Shown piece after piece: positions 43,825 through 55,366 of a stretch of 64,000 nt of DNA. Origin of the DNA: Akanthomyces muscarius (taxonomy: Eukaryota > Ascomycota > Sordariomycetes > Hypocreales > Cordycipitaceae); assembly GCF_028009165.1 (NCBI RefSeq), contig NC_079241.1:6944001-7008000 (forward strand). Direction: 5' to 3'. The notes beneath the pieces are model-generated. The model worked only from the letters and a program-made list of their open reading frames with translations. It did not search any database and had not been told where the DNA came from. The position numbers and the translations under genes are program-made. Position 1 is the first letter of the stretch; the number at the start of each line of letters is the position of its first letter.

Positions 43825-45916
43825 ATGGCGCAAGCACACGCAAATCAAGACTCCAGTGGCTGCCACGAGCGCCACTTTGTCGAGCCCAATTCCTGAGAAG
43901 ATGCTTGCCGCGTAAGGCTGACCTGGACATCATGGGTACGTCCCCTTCTAATACAACCACTGGCATAATGACGTCCAGCAGTGTGCTTTGTACAGTGTAC
44001 TGACTGGGGGGCTGGTCTGTGGACAGTTAGCTGGTCGTGCTTGTCGCTTGCTTCGGGTAAGTAGGAGCCCTCCCAATACACCTGCCTCGTGCCAATCGCC
44101 AATTTTCTTTTATTAGCATCGCGGGCCAAACCTTTACCAAGGTCGCTGCTGGGTCTGTTATCACATTTATCACCAGAGACCTCGGCGATGAGTCCATATC
44201 GGTATGGGTCATTGAGGTAGGATTTCCAAGATAGAGATAATGTTTCTCAGCAATTCATACACATTAGTTGACCGTAGCTATAAATGCTCGCATTATAGGG
44301 TCCGCTTCTCGTCCAGAGTGCTTTGGCGCCAATCGTCGGCCGCCTTTCCGATGCCACCAACCGGAAATACATAGCCATCCTGCCAAGTCTAGTCGGTTTG
44401 GCCGGGGCTATCCTGTCCGCTAAGGCAAGCTCAGTTTCGGTACTGGTTGTGGGTAGCTTCTTGACTGGCGTCGCTTTGACAACCGCATCCATTTTGTACA
44501 GCATTCCGTCAGAGGTCCTCCCACGGAAATACCGTCCCGTTGCCAATGGCTGTTCATTTGTCGGGGCTGCAATCGGTGGGCTGCTCGTCAACCTTCTGCC
44601 GCTTCCATACGATACCTGCCCCTTATACTAATAGCTGTCCAATATAGCGTCAGTACACTCGGCGCTGGGGCCGTTGCGAACATTACTGCCAGTGGCAGGC
44701 AATACATATTCTGGATTCAAGTCGCGTTCCACGGCCTGACAGCCGTTAGCCTATTCTTCTTCTACAACCCGCCCAAAACCCATGGTTTCCCTGTATCCAT
44801 AAGAAAACTTATTTGGACCTGTGACCCGATAGGTTCAGCACTTTTCTTCAGCAGCACGACACTTTTGTTGGTCGGGCTCAGCTGGGCCGGCTCTGCCTAC
44901 TCGTGCAGCAACCCGCATGTTGTGATTCCCATCTCGCTTGGCGCTGTGCTACTCCTTGGCTTTGCCCTGTACGAGTGGAAGGGTAGGTCAGACGGACTAA
45001 TATCCCACGCCTTATTCCAGAGGGATATCAACTTTGCTTATTCCATCTTTGCCTTCGGAGCCGAGGGGTGGATATATTACGGCGCAGTCAATCCAGTGGT
45101 GCCCAAAATAATTCTCAACCTAGGCTGGGAGACGAATTCCTGGAATATCGGGGTTCGTATGCTTAGTTTCAAGCTCTTCAACCTCGTTTTCTCCGTTCTC
45201 ATCACATGCTACGCGACGAGGGTCAAAGACTTGAAGTTGCCCCTCCTTCTTAGCTTTATCATCTTTCTCGTCGTGTGAGTGAACAAATCTCTCTCAGCGC
45301 CGTGGAAAATCTCGAAAAAACTAATTATATACAGAGCCATCCTCTACACAGTTCTAAAGCCCAGTTGGGACAAGGTGCACTATGCCATCAACGTGCTGAC
45401 TGGCCTTGGCCAAGCTGGGCCGCTTACTCTCCTCCTGACCTACGTCCAGTTTGTTGCAACGCGTGACTTGCTGTCGACAGCATCGGGTTTCGCACAGTCT
45501 ATGCGAGCTATTAGCGGTGCTTTGGATCTGCTATACTGACTGCCATCATCAACAGCAGGCTGAAGGCTCACTACAGGCCCTCGGTTGGGGCCGCTGCCGT
45601 GGACGCAGGCCTGCCTCCCTCGAGTGTCCCATCGCTGCTGACTGCTCTTGAGTCTGCTAAACAAACAGCAGTTGCCTCTGTTCCTGGTGCTAACGACAAC
45701 ATCATCGCGGCCGCTGCTGCCGAGAGCAGGTCCCAGTTCACCTACGCCTACCGAGCAGCCTGGGGGAGCATCATTCCCTTTGTAGCCTTAAGCATCGTCG
45801 CGGTACTCTGCCTCAGGAGCGTTAAGGATCTGATGACCGGGGAGATCGATGCTACTGTAGAGCGCAATGTAGATAAACAAGCAAATGTTGGTGCTGATGG
45901 AGCAGTCAGAGTATGA
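43825..45916 (+). pseudogene. MFS transporter (TRI12/siderophore-type), disrupted
   Basis: Multi-membrane-spanning H+ antiporter-type gene. Reconstructed exons 43825-43935, 44031-44056, 44117-44216, then 44299 on; each junction is GT-AG and keeps phase. Family-like segments: RLTWTSWLVVLVACFG, WVIEGPLLVQSALAPIVGRLSD (start of the MFS signature), a C-terminal part ending near 45916. Defects: TGA at 43894-43896 in the first exon before the first helix; an unresolved join around 44590-44660; and a single-base loss near 45530 (GCTTTGG where the family-like frame needs one more T). A plausible intron lies at 45276-45336. These together point to a decayed gene, though one homopolymer lesion could be an assembly error. 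It lies between the inverted repeats with the NCS1 gene convergent to it. Confidence 0.78.
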
Positions 45917-46387
45917 CAGAAATAGCGTAGAAATATTGGCATCCTCGATAGTAACCGCGCGAGGAATTCAAATGTCCACTCCATTTCACGGCAACGCTCT
46001 TGTGCTTCTTCATTGACCGCTCTGGCATGCAATTCACTCTGTGCTTGTGCGGGGGTAGGTATAGTGGTTCCAACCCGTCTTTGCTATCAACATGTGAAGG
46101 TTTACAAAGAGTCCATTGGCCCTAACCACTACTCAGGTCAGAGAGGACGAAGATCTCAGTTATATACACGGCAGTGGTGCCGAGGTGGGTCGGGACGCCT
46201 CTTCGGCTGATGTCATAGGTTGCTAGTAAGTTTATTCAACTATCTAGTTCCTATTCTGTTTACCATCAAGATGAAGAGGGGAGGAATTGAATCAACTATA
46301 TGAGAGAATCATAGCAGTTTATAGCTCCGAACCAATAGAAGGTTCTAGAAGATCGGCGGCACAGCCGCTGCGCAAACGGCTTGCCCG
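45917..46387. other. Convergent 3' regions of the two transporters
   Basis: About 470 bp without a gene, shared 3' flank of the MFS pseudogene and the NCS1 gene. No repeat recognised. Confidence 0.4.
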
Positions 46388-48109
46388 TTACACAGCGGCG
46401 TTATGGTTCGATAGCGTGGCATCAACATCCTGGCAAGGAAAGATGGCACTTACCGTTGCGTAGAGGGTGGTCGACATGATAAATCCAAAAAGCCAGTTAA
46501 CAGAGTAAAGGTTCCGTGCACCGACAGAAATATATACCGTTGATGGCCCGCCAACGCTCAGGGCGAGGCCTGGTAGGAGCGGCACTGCTGATACCAGGAA
46601 GGCGACTGCCGCACGCCAGTTACAACCACCAGTAAATCGGTATTTTCCATAGGGGTCGTAGAGAGCAGGGATGTCGTAGCGTCGCTTTTTAACCAACCAG
46701 TAGTCGGCTACCATTATCCCACTGATCGGTGCCAGAAACACTGCAAGTTTTGTCAGCAAATATTCCTCGTCGGAGGTTGGGTTGTCCGGTGGGGTGCCTC
46801 CAGGATTATGGCATACCAGAACAGCCGCCCATAAAGGCAACGAATGTATTAGCAGATCCTAACACCTTCCACGGAACGAATGCCCAGCCACCGAAAAGTG
46901 CAGTTACCATGGAGCCGCGCTTGATGTTGATCCATCGCGGGAACATGACGGTGAGGTCATTGGCTGCTGATATGGTATTTGTGGTAATGTTTGTGCCAAC
47001 CTGAACCAAAAACCAGGCCAGAGCGACAAAAAAAGCAGCGGACCGCCCGCCCCCACCACCGTCTAGCCACAGTGTAATTATATCTAGTGGGTTCCAGAGA
47101 TAAGTACCCGTGAAGACCTTTGCAGCAGAGGTCGTAATTACACCTAACGTACCGCAAAGTGTGAACACAATGGGTAGGAACGGTAGCTGTACGAATTGTG
47201 CGTTGGTGGAGCGCGCGTATCTCGTGAAGTCAGGTATGTTACAGGCGATAGTTGCCCATGATCCAGTAATTGTCGTCATGCTAGTGAGCCATAGAAATGA
47301 ATACTCGCTACCCGATACTTCCGCTCGGAGCGAGAAGACTTGCCCTGTACCACCAGCTTTGTGGACGCACCAGCCCATGGTAGCAAATGCGGCAACTGGG
47401 GCACATATCAGCTTCAACCAGAAGATAGAGCGTAGCCTCGTTGGGTGCACCAGTAAGAAGGGAAACTGAAGGATTGAAAAGAGGAGGTATGAGCAGAGAT
47501 CTTTCGTGTCAATACCAGCATTTGCTGGTAATACGTTTGGGACGTTGTTGTAGCTAGGCGCTACAGAGCACAGCATGATGGTGATACACCGAGCACCGTT
47601 TACCCCTTGAATGCCAAACCAGAACATGGCGAGAATAGCGCGACTGACGACACAGAAGTACCGCAAGTTGTAACCGAAGCTGGACGTAGTAATAACAGCA
47701 TAAGGTACATGTAGATGGGTGCCGATGGCACCGTTCAACACCATCGGTACTGCGATGCATACAGATCCGACTGCCATGCAAGGGATCGCTTCGCGCCAGG
47801 ATAGACCAAGGGCAAGAATTCCAGACGCGACTTCCCAAGTGGCCAGATTAATGATATCAGTTATCCAGTATGCCATGATGGCCCAAGTAGACCATGTTTG
47901 ATGCTCTGGGGCTGTTGGGTCCATATCAACATTAGTCTAGAGACGAGTTGTCAGCGCCACAGTGGTAATATTAGGATGCATGCTTTTCCATCGCATCGAA
48001 CGTGCCATACCCAGACATTTGGCGGTGCGATAGCGCTGGCTTGTTTAGGGAGTGCATATTCTTGCATAGACATGAACTTGTCCTTAATTTTCTGCCTTGA
48101 ATGATTCAT
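46388..48109 (-). CDS. NCS1-family nucleobase/vitamin permease (Fur-type)
   Basis: Nucleobase:cation symporter-1; fungal members import uracil, allantoin, uridine, thiamine or related compounds across the plasma membrane. Exons 48109-48011, 47936-46817 and 46740-46388; 523 aa with phase kept. The first exon gives the cytoplasmic tail with LPKQASAIAPPNVW, and TNVDMDPTAPEHQTWSTW crosses into exon 2, matching the family's N-terminal signature. About 12 hydrophobic segments follow, including SFGYNLRYF and WFGIQGVNGARC in the substrate region and the C-terminal GIMVADYWLVKKRRYDIPALY. No lesion found, so this is the one apparently intact gene between the two repeat copies. Exact substrate not resolved from these residues. 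Confidence 0.88.
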
Positions 48110-48714
48110 GGTTACTGTGTCAGCACTGCGACAAAGCAAGAAGATGATTCCAGGTTTGAGGTGCTGAATGGTTCTCGGTCTGCCTCGGGGGCAATGGGGC
48201 ATCGCAACGTCTTTTGATTGTTATATATTGCTTCCCGCCTCAAGTGTGCATGAAGAGTTGTTTTGCTTCGCTCTTCTACATGGCGCTGCTTAGCATGATT
48301 GTGTCATGTGCTAAACGATGGATGCATGGACCTCTCCGTCAAACAAACGAACACTCAGCTGCGGGGCAATGCCTGCCGCAAGTCAAGGCTACTTCAGAAT
48401 CTTCTATTTCCTGCGTGTAGCTGTTGGATACGCGGGAGTGTGGTTAAATCAAGACAGGGTCTGTGTAGTAACTTATTAAGCCAGAACAAATGATTATATT
48501 CCTTCCTTTCTCCCAGAATCGTCTCGGGCAGGTGAGTCCGCTCTCGACCCTACGCCTCAACAGCTGTAGCGCGGTATTGCGTTAACCGAGTATGCTTGGA
48601 CCCGACTCGGCACCGTCCAGTTGCATCGCACACCAGCGTAAATCTAACACTGTTCTACGCCGCAGCCACTCTAGCGGCGGGTATCGCTTCACCAGTTCTG
48701 GGCATATCCGCATA
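48110..48714. other. NCS1 promoter region
   Basis: About 600 bp. An inverted CCGAGT...ACTCGG pair lies near 48576-48605, reminiscent of the CGG site upstream of the MFS gene. No gene seen. Confidence 0.35.
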
Positions 48715-49140
48715 GTTTAGCGTCAAATCACCGCACTTGGACGATACGGCTGGCGCGATGTATGTCGGTCCGACAAATCTTTAGCCCGCACCTGATTCAG
48801 CTGCATGAAAGTTAGCGCTACTGGTTTCAACCTTTTATAGTGGTCTAGCGAACGTCGTGGTGCCTTCCCTGCTGCCTTACTTCTTGTACAAGTACCCTTT
48901 CGAGACACTAGATCTAATAACAGGGGTTAGGATTATGCTAGCTTAGACACACATAGCGGCAACCCTAAGTCCGTGATTACCTCAAGGAGCTACAACGTAC
49001 GACAGAGATCCACTAGAATGTTAACAGCTAGAATAAGTTGTAATAATAAACCCTCCTTCTATAAATCGATCGAAACCGTGTGGGTTAATGTCTCAGGAAT
49101 ATGCCTCGACTATGAGCGGTAATAGGACATCAGCATGTTC
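48715..49140 (-). repeat. Inverted repeat pair, right copy (about 0.43 kb)
   Basis: Reverse-complement partner of 42820-43385 (landmarks listed there). It carries a shorter internal part than the left copy and more A/T at differing positions, as expected if RIP acted on it more strongly. It borders the A/T-rich block that starts near 49190. Confidence 0.8.
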
Positions 49141-49189
49141 GAGCGCGAGTCCATATCTGCAGCCGAATTTAGCTTAATGGCTAGTTGGT

Positions 49190-50930
49190 GGCTAGTTGCT
49201 TCCAATCTGTCTCATTGCTTGTGGCCCACTGTACATAGTATATAAGAATATTATCGAACTTGGGTTAGCTAAGCATCCTGTGTTGTAGCACGTTCCTGTG
49301 CACTGGAACACGCCAAGGCGTGCTAGAACGCGCTGAAACAGGTTACAGGGGGTTATAACAGCTAACTTAGCCGTTTAGATATAGTAGTTATACTATTCTT
49401 ATATAAATTATATTATCTCACTTTAAGTACTAATAAGAGAGTTTTATATATTAATTATTTAACTGTAAATAAGTGACCTTTATAATTAACTAAGTATAAT
49501 ATTTTAAAAGTATATTATATTAGGTAAAAAAAGTTAAATTTTACTACTTACTATAAAGTATTAAGTTTTTATACTAATAATATAAGGGTATTATAGTATT
49601 AATATATTAAGCGTGTTATCTAGTATTATAAGGAAGGACTTATATACTAATAGCCTTCTTAGAGATTAAATTCATAACTAAAGTCCTTAAAATTAGGATT
49701 TATACCCTAATATAATACTAGATATTATACTTAATATATACACACTATAATGCCCTTATATTATAACTATAAGAGCCTAATACTTTATAGTAAGTAGTAA
49801 AATTTAACCTTTTTCCTCCTAATATACTATATTTTTAAAATACTATAATTAATTAATTATAAAGACTTATATTTATAGATAGGAATTACCCTTTTAGGTA
49901 TTCTCTTTTAACCTATAATCACGACTTAATATTAAGGCCCCCACTATAATGTGTAAGATATAAAATTAACCTATATAAAGTGACTTAACCTAAAATAACT
50001 TAATTCTTAAAGATTGTGATTAATCACTTAAAGGCGCCCTCTATTATACTAATATTTAACATACTACCCTTATAGGAGTAATACCTTAATATTAGAGTAT
50101 ATAGAGTATTTCTATAAGCTAGTATATAGCTTTGCTTAGTATTTGTGTTCCTAGAATCACACTAAGAGAGCCTCTTACCTATAATTAGTTAGGATAGTGT
50201 TATAAACATAAAGTAGCCTAGCTAGTAGAATAGCAGCTAGTAGAAGTAATATAGCTACTAAGAAACCTAATTAAAAAAAAGGGGTAGTGTTATATAACTA
50301 CTTACCTTAATTAGTCTATTTAGCCTACTTAATACTAAGTATACTAAGTAAGGAGAGTACTATTAAGTAATAGAGATTAATTTTAGTATATTAAAAGAGC
50401 TAAAAGCTATAGCTAGTTTATATAGTTTAGATCTCTATTAATTAATCTAAGTAATAGTATTACTATTAAGAGTTCTACTTTTAATAACTAACTTATAATA
50501 CTACTTAATATACTACCTTATAGCTTTAGCCTAACTTATTCTTTAAAAATAGACCTACTATAACTTAGTAAATAAGCTATTATTATAGATAGCTAGCTAG
50601 GGGGAGAAGTATAGTATAATAAACTATTATTATAGTATTACTCTATGCTATATATATGTAACGGTTTGGCGAATAGCTGAACCAACCTATTCGCCAAACC
50701 GTTACAATATATTACTATTTTACCTATATTAATTACTAGAATTACTTTTAATGCCCTAATCTTTAAACTTATAGCTTAATAGTACAGGCGTTCGTTATTA
50801 TAAGCTATAGATATATAAGTGTTCTTATAAAATATATCTTTAAGTCTTATAATTTTAGGCAATTCTAACTATAATACGCGATATATTAAGCGTAAAGAGA
50901 CGCCACCTTGTGGTAGCTAAGGGCTGCCCT
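49190..50930. other. A/T-rich RIP-like block
   Basis: About 1.7 kb composed almost only of A and T words (TATA, TTAATA, CTTAAG-like). No open frame of useful length survives in any frame. This matches heavily RIP-mutated transposon DNA of filamentous ascomycetes. The former element cannot be identified by eye. One G/C-rich island, the palindrome at 50657-50706, lies inside it. Confidence 0.75.
50657..50706. mobile_element. TIR-TIR palindrome, minimal MITE or transposon remnant
   Basis: Two perfect 20-bp arms, TGTAACGGTTTGGCGAATAG (50657-50676) and its complement (50687-50706), with a 10-nt spacer, bordered by TA-rich sequence on both sides. This is the arrangement of the two terminal repeats of a TA-inserting element (Tc1/mariner or pogo type) with the interior almost fully lost. 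Unlike the DNA around it, the arms are intact and G/C-rich. Confidence 0.6.
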
Positions 50931-52515
50931 ATATTATAATTAATAACGACCTCTGATACACGCTAACTATAATGGCTTGAACTGACGGCAGCATCTCATC
51001 GCATGGTTCGTCGGATGACGTATCATATATGTCTGACGCCGCGTCGTCAAAATATAGATCAAGCTGTTTTTGTTTGACTCCAACCTTGGTTGATATATGC
51101 CTCATCCCTGCAGACCTGATAAGTGCGTCATGTTGGGTAACGCGTACGGTTCGCGAACGAAAAAAGTTCCTTGAGTGGGCGTGCCGGAAAGACATGAGCC
51201 TAGTGAACCAGTTTTGCTCTCAGAAGGGGTCCCACCGTCTTCTTAGAAGCGAAATAAAAATAAAGAGTGGAATTCTCGCCTGTTTTGGATGTTATTTGCG
51301 AGCTATGTGGACGAGGTTCTGGACAATGGCTACGAGGCTTATGGCAAGTAGGAGTGGGCAACGTTGCTGCATTACCTGGTCGAAAAGGTCGGTTTTGCCA
51401 TTAACTAGCTAGGCTTCGATATCCCAAGACATTTCCAATGGGTTTTCGCATCAGTCACGCGGCGAAATCACGATACGGAGCCAGTGGCTACAGGAGAGAG
51501 GCGCAGACCCAACGATTCCAGCGCTAGACATCGACCGCGATGCAGAAGGCATGGTAGCCTAGAAAGGCTCAAAAAACACCGTATTGCTGTGACAAGATTG
51601 GAAGCATAAGTGCGGAAAATAATTCTTCAAGGACAGCAGAAGAGAGCAGCGAACGTGCTGTGGACCAGCATATGTGTATCAAAACGCCGTGAATAGGCCA
51701 GCCGAGCAAACAAGAGAGGTTTAGAAAGAGAGGCATTAAAGTGACAATCATGGCCGACAGACTTGAACCCGGCGCTGGCTATCTACGCACATGCCACGGT
51801 AGCGATGGGTCTTATGAACTGCGCCGGGTTGTCCTGAGCGGTGGAGAGCGTCGCCGGACGAGATATCACGCTGCTACTGCTGTTGCTATGCTTTAGCCGC
51901 AAAACGCCTTCGATACAAATCCAGGTCACTTTTACCCTTAAAGATACACGAGATTCGTGATAGGCATTTCCTTTACACTTTACCTCACAACTGTCGAGGG
52001 TTGCCACATTGCTAAGCGCAGTACCATGGGCTCCTGGCATGGCCGTCAGGGCCATAGTTTCACATGTCGACCCACCTGGCTGTGAAGCGCTCCAAGGATA
52101 CAGAAGGTTTGCGAAGGGTTTTTGGATCTTTAGACACATTTGAACTATTTTACGACCCCGACGTTGCCGGTTGAATGGATTATAATTCGGAGGGATGTGA
52201 TAAAATACAGTTGCTTCTCCACGAGAGCGACATCCGCTGCATGGCTTACACACCGTCTAACGATACTGTTAACCTGTTGATCTTTGCTCTCGAGTCAAAC
52301 TCTTTGTGAGTTTTTCCAAGTACTTTACGTACCCCAATATGTGCAGACCAATGACTCTGGTCGTGTACCCGCATGTCTCACTTCGACAACTACGGAGTAC
52401 TACCTCCGTATATCCAACTTCCAAGTGCACGACATTATAGAACTGGCCTGGCACACAAATTCGATTCGAAATCTGCTCATCTAGTCTATAAGAGGATATA
52501 TCATATCTCTTCCAG
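50931..52515. other. Degraded coding fragments next to the RIP block
   Basis: On the plus strand around 51290-51560 protein-like words appear in one frame broken by stops (VDEVLDNGYEAYGK, ATLLHYLVEKVGFAIN, LGFDIPRHFQWVFASV), suggesting remains of a gene that I cannot assign. On the minus strand 51783-52253 is open (156 codons, starting MCKPCSGC), without recognisable features. 51041-51200 contains another small open frame. Treat all as unsupported fragments. Confidence 0.3.
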
Positions 52516-53586
52516 TCAAAAAAACGGCATCTGCGCCTGGTTCACATAGTCTACATTCTCTTCCACAGACTCGATCCGCCCGCGGGCTGTCCCAAACACC
52601 TTATCCCACAGACGGCTTTGCTTAGAGTAGTTGTTGCTTTTTCGGTACCCGTACCGATGATGCAGGTCGTGGTCCTCTGTCACACCCTCGACTTCCAGCA
52701 GGTGCAGCAGCGCATACCACGGCAGCGGCGGCGTAAAGTGAATGCGCAGGCCGCTGTGGCCCCAGACCTCCGAAAACGCAACATACTGGTGGCAGATGTA
52801 CCACTCAAAGAATCCCAGCTTCAAACCAAACACGCACAGTGTCAGGTACCCCAGCAGCGGGATGACAGCCATGTCAAAGAGCTCCTGCACGTCGTCTGAG
52901 TAAGCGCTGAGCATCGAGTTCGGGTGCTTGGTGAGGTGGTGCTTGCGGTGGAACTTCCACAGAAACGGCACGTCGTGCATGGCGCGGTGGTACCAGTAGA
53001 ACCAAAAGTCGAGCGCCATCGAGTACAGGCCGATCTCGGCCGCTAGCCAGAGCCACCATCGAGCCGAGGTAAGGACGTCAAGCGGCGCGGCGGCAGCGTC
53101 GTAGGAAAAGTACATGACCATGACCATGCGCGCGACCGTCAGCCGCGGGGCGGACTCCGTGACGCGGTGGACGCCCACGTCGGGCACGCCGTCGCGGTCG
53201 TGCTCGTCGCCGTCGAGGAAGCCGTACTGGTGCGCGAGGCGCCGGATCGCGTTGACTTCATGGATAAAGGTCAAGTTAAATGCGACGATGTAGAGGCTAA
53301 GGGCCACTGTCCAGTGCATGGTCTGGTAGGTGGAGAAGCTGAGCCACATCTGATGTATGACCAGTGGTATCATGGAGTGGTAGACAAGCCATATCTGCAC
53401 AGACAACTGATTCAAATAAGGGATCTTGTCCGTCTTGGCATGTACGGGCACTGGCTTGTCCAGGTCGTAGGGATGGGCCTTGACAAAGTTAAGAATGAAA
53501 TGATGCTGGTTCCATTTCTTGCGATCCCAGGTACGCCATGTTGACTTCATGGAGTCTTCGGGATCCGGCTGCAATGGAGCTGCCAT
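52516..53586 (-). CDS. Fatty acid hydroxylase/sterol desaturase-like membrane enzyme, copy 2
   Basis: Intronless 356-aa di-iron membrane protein, paralogous to the gene at 37232-38296. Histidine boxes: H200-x3-H204 (HRAMH), H213-x2-HH217 (HRKHH), H277 in GHSGLR and H306-x2-HH310 (HDLHH). The two proteins align end to end with the same box spacing and share an FGLKL/VGLKL segment and the C-terminal end D-x-V-D-Y. They differ widely in the N-terminal third, so the duplication is old or the copies came separately. The gene is intact although A/T-rich, RIP-like DNA lies on both sides, and its own G/C content is high. Probably ER-resident; the lipid or sterol substrate is unknown. Confidence 0.9.
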   Translation of the reverse strand: MAAPLQPDPEDSMKSTWRTWDRKKWNQHHFILNFVKAHPYDLDKPVPVHAKTDKIPYLNQLSVQIWLVYHSMIPLVIHQMWLSFSTYQTMHWTVALSLYIVAFNLTFIHEVNAIRRLAHQYGFLDGDEHDRDGVPDVGVHRVTESAPRLTVARMVMVMYFSYDAAAAPLDVLTSARWWLWLAAEIGLYSMALDFWFYWYHRAMHDVPFLWKFHRKHHLTKHPNSMLSAYSDDVQELFDMAVIPLLGYLTLCVFGLKLGFFEWYICHQYVAFSEVWGHSGLRIHFTPPLPWYALLHLLEVEGVTEDHDLHHRYGYRKSNNYSKQSRLWDKVFGTARGRIESVEENVDYVNQAQMPFF

Positions 53587-54199
53587 GGTCTGATAGGTTG
53601 TCGTGGACGATGAGTGTAGGTGATGGTTGTGTGAGTGCCTGAAAGAGGCGACGGTTCAAGAGAATAGGCAAGACCCTTCAGATAGGAGTCCAGCAAGAGT
53701 GAACGAATGTAACTATTAACTATGCATTGTAAGGTTTAGGAAGCTAGTTTGCCCGCGCTTTGGGCGCGCCTAGCGGCGTTGGGGGACCGAGGCTACCGGC
53801 TAAGAGTCGTAGTGCGGGGAACCTTTTGCCGGGCTGAAACGGCAGTCAGAGCTGATTACGTTGAAGATGCTAGAGTACGTCCCAAAATATTAAAGAATCA
53901 CTTCTATAGGGCGCCTCTAGCTAGGATTTAATTCAACTAAGTCTCTTATCCTATATCGTCTTCGTTATTAAGTTATAGCTAATTCTCTGGAGGGTTACTA
54001 AAACGTACCTTTTAAGTAAAACACCACTTTATCTTTATATTATTACTATATATTATATAGACCTTATTAGAAAGGAAGTAGTATACTTAACAAGAGATTA
54101 GCTTCCTAAGATACTCTTATATAAGTCTCTTATAATTTACTATATACTTAGTTATTAATCTTAGCTGTTAAAGTTCGTACTAGTAGAGGATTCCTGTTA

Positions 54200-54318
54200 G
54201 GGCGGGCTAGCGGCTAGCAGGACGGGGAGCACTTAGATAAGGGAATTGGGTCTATTGCTACGGGCAGGCACCCCTTAGGTAGGGCAGGCTCTATATATAA
54301 GACGTAGCTTAAAGAGCT
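54200..54318 (+). repeat. LTR-like repeat, copy B
   Basis: Partner of 39735-39851, same orientation. Most differences are C in copy A to T here, in keeping with RIP. Contains TATATAAG at the position of TGTACAAG in copy A. Confidence 0.65.
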
Positions 54319-55345
54319 AAAAATAGGATCCTATAAGGTTCGGGCTAAATATAGGAGCGCGTGTGTGCGCACGTAACAATATGCAGAGGGTAGGACCCTT
54401 AACTTAGTCTAGCTATAATAGCACCCTAGCTTCTTAAGTAGGAAACTAGAATTATTATAGAATAATAAAGACTTACCTACTTAAGAAGATATCTATTATA
54501 AATAAAGGGTCTTTATTAATAATTTAAATAACACGTCTTTTATCGCGTTTAGATATCTTTCTTAGCTACCTAGGGCGGCGTCTATTACGACCCTTAATTT
54601 GGTATTTACAGTGTGTTATAATACTAGAGACATATACTCTATACGCGCCACGTCTTTATAAGAATAACTAATAGGCTACAGGCGCTATAACTTTCCCCTC
54701 TTATAAGGACTATAGTTAGGGTTTTAAGTGTATCTAGGCATTATGGCGTGGAATAATTATATTACAAAGTCGAGTGTTGATTTTCTACGCGACGCGACTT
54801 AGTATAATAGAATGATTGCCCGACCCCCTCTTAACGCGCCCAGCTTCCCCTGATCACCGTCACCTTTCGCTTTCTACGCTAAGAAGAAGAAAGAAACGTC
54901 CAAGCGAGTTCCGCGAATTTCCATTTTGTCTGCTCCTGCTTTCCCCCTAGAGCGGATTGTCGCGGCTGCCGTCTCCTCCAGGTCAATCTCGTTCTCGCTA
55001 CGGCGCTGCTGTAGTGCCGCAAATACTGGGCTTGGTCTTAAAGCACGTCTAACGTTTGGGAAGAACTAGGGATGGCTCTTACGAGGAACTCTGGCATCAA
55101 TAGAAGTCCTTCCTGTGAACTTTGGTCCTCATCCTCACATCCGGCCTTGGTCCGCGAGGCTTACCTGCATTTTGTGGCGTATCGGCTGTAGGACCCTCTT
55201 TCTTTTAGGTACGTTTGTATATGTTTATGTGGCTATGCAGCCTCTAATCTTATACAGGCACCCATCTATGGTCTCGCGCCAACCAACGCCATCCTCGGCC
55301 ACTAAATGAGGCTGAGCCATGGCGGCGATCGACAGGAGCACCCCC

Positions 55346-55366
55346 GCCCCCCCCCCCCCCCCCCCG
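55346..55366. repeat. Poly-C tract
   Basis: Nearly uninterrupted run of about 19 C's just upstream of the HAD-type gene. Such long runs are prone to length change and to sequencing error. Confidence 0.9.

Noticed and set aside
49300..49380. Possible CRISPR- or array-like short repeats
   Set aside because: Only a small local inverted word (ACACGCC...GGCGTG) and no spaced direct repeats; eukaryotic context makes CRISPR implausible.
51748..51790. Minus-strand GGTTCAAGTCT resembling a tRNA T arm
   Set aside because: The flanking bases do not form a 5-bp T stem, and no A box or anticodon stem appears in the needed place.
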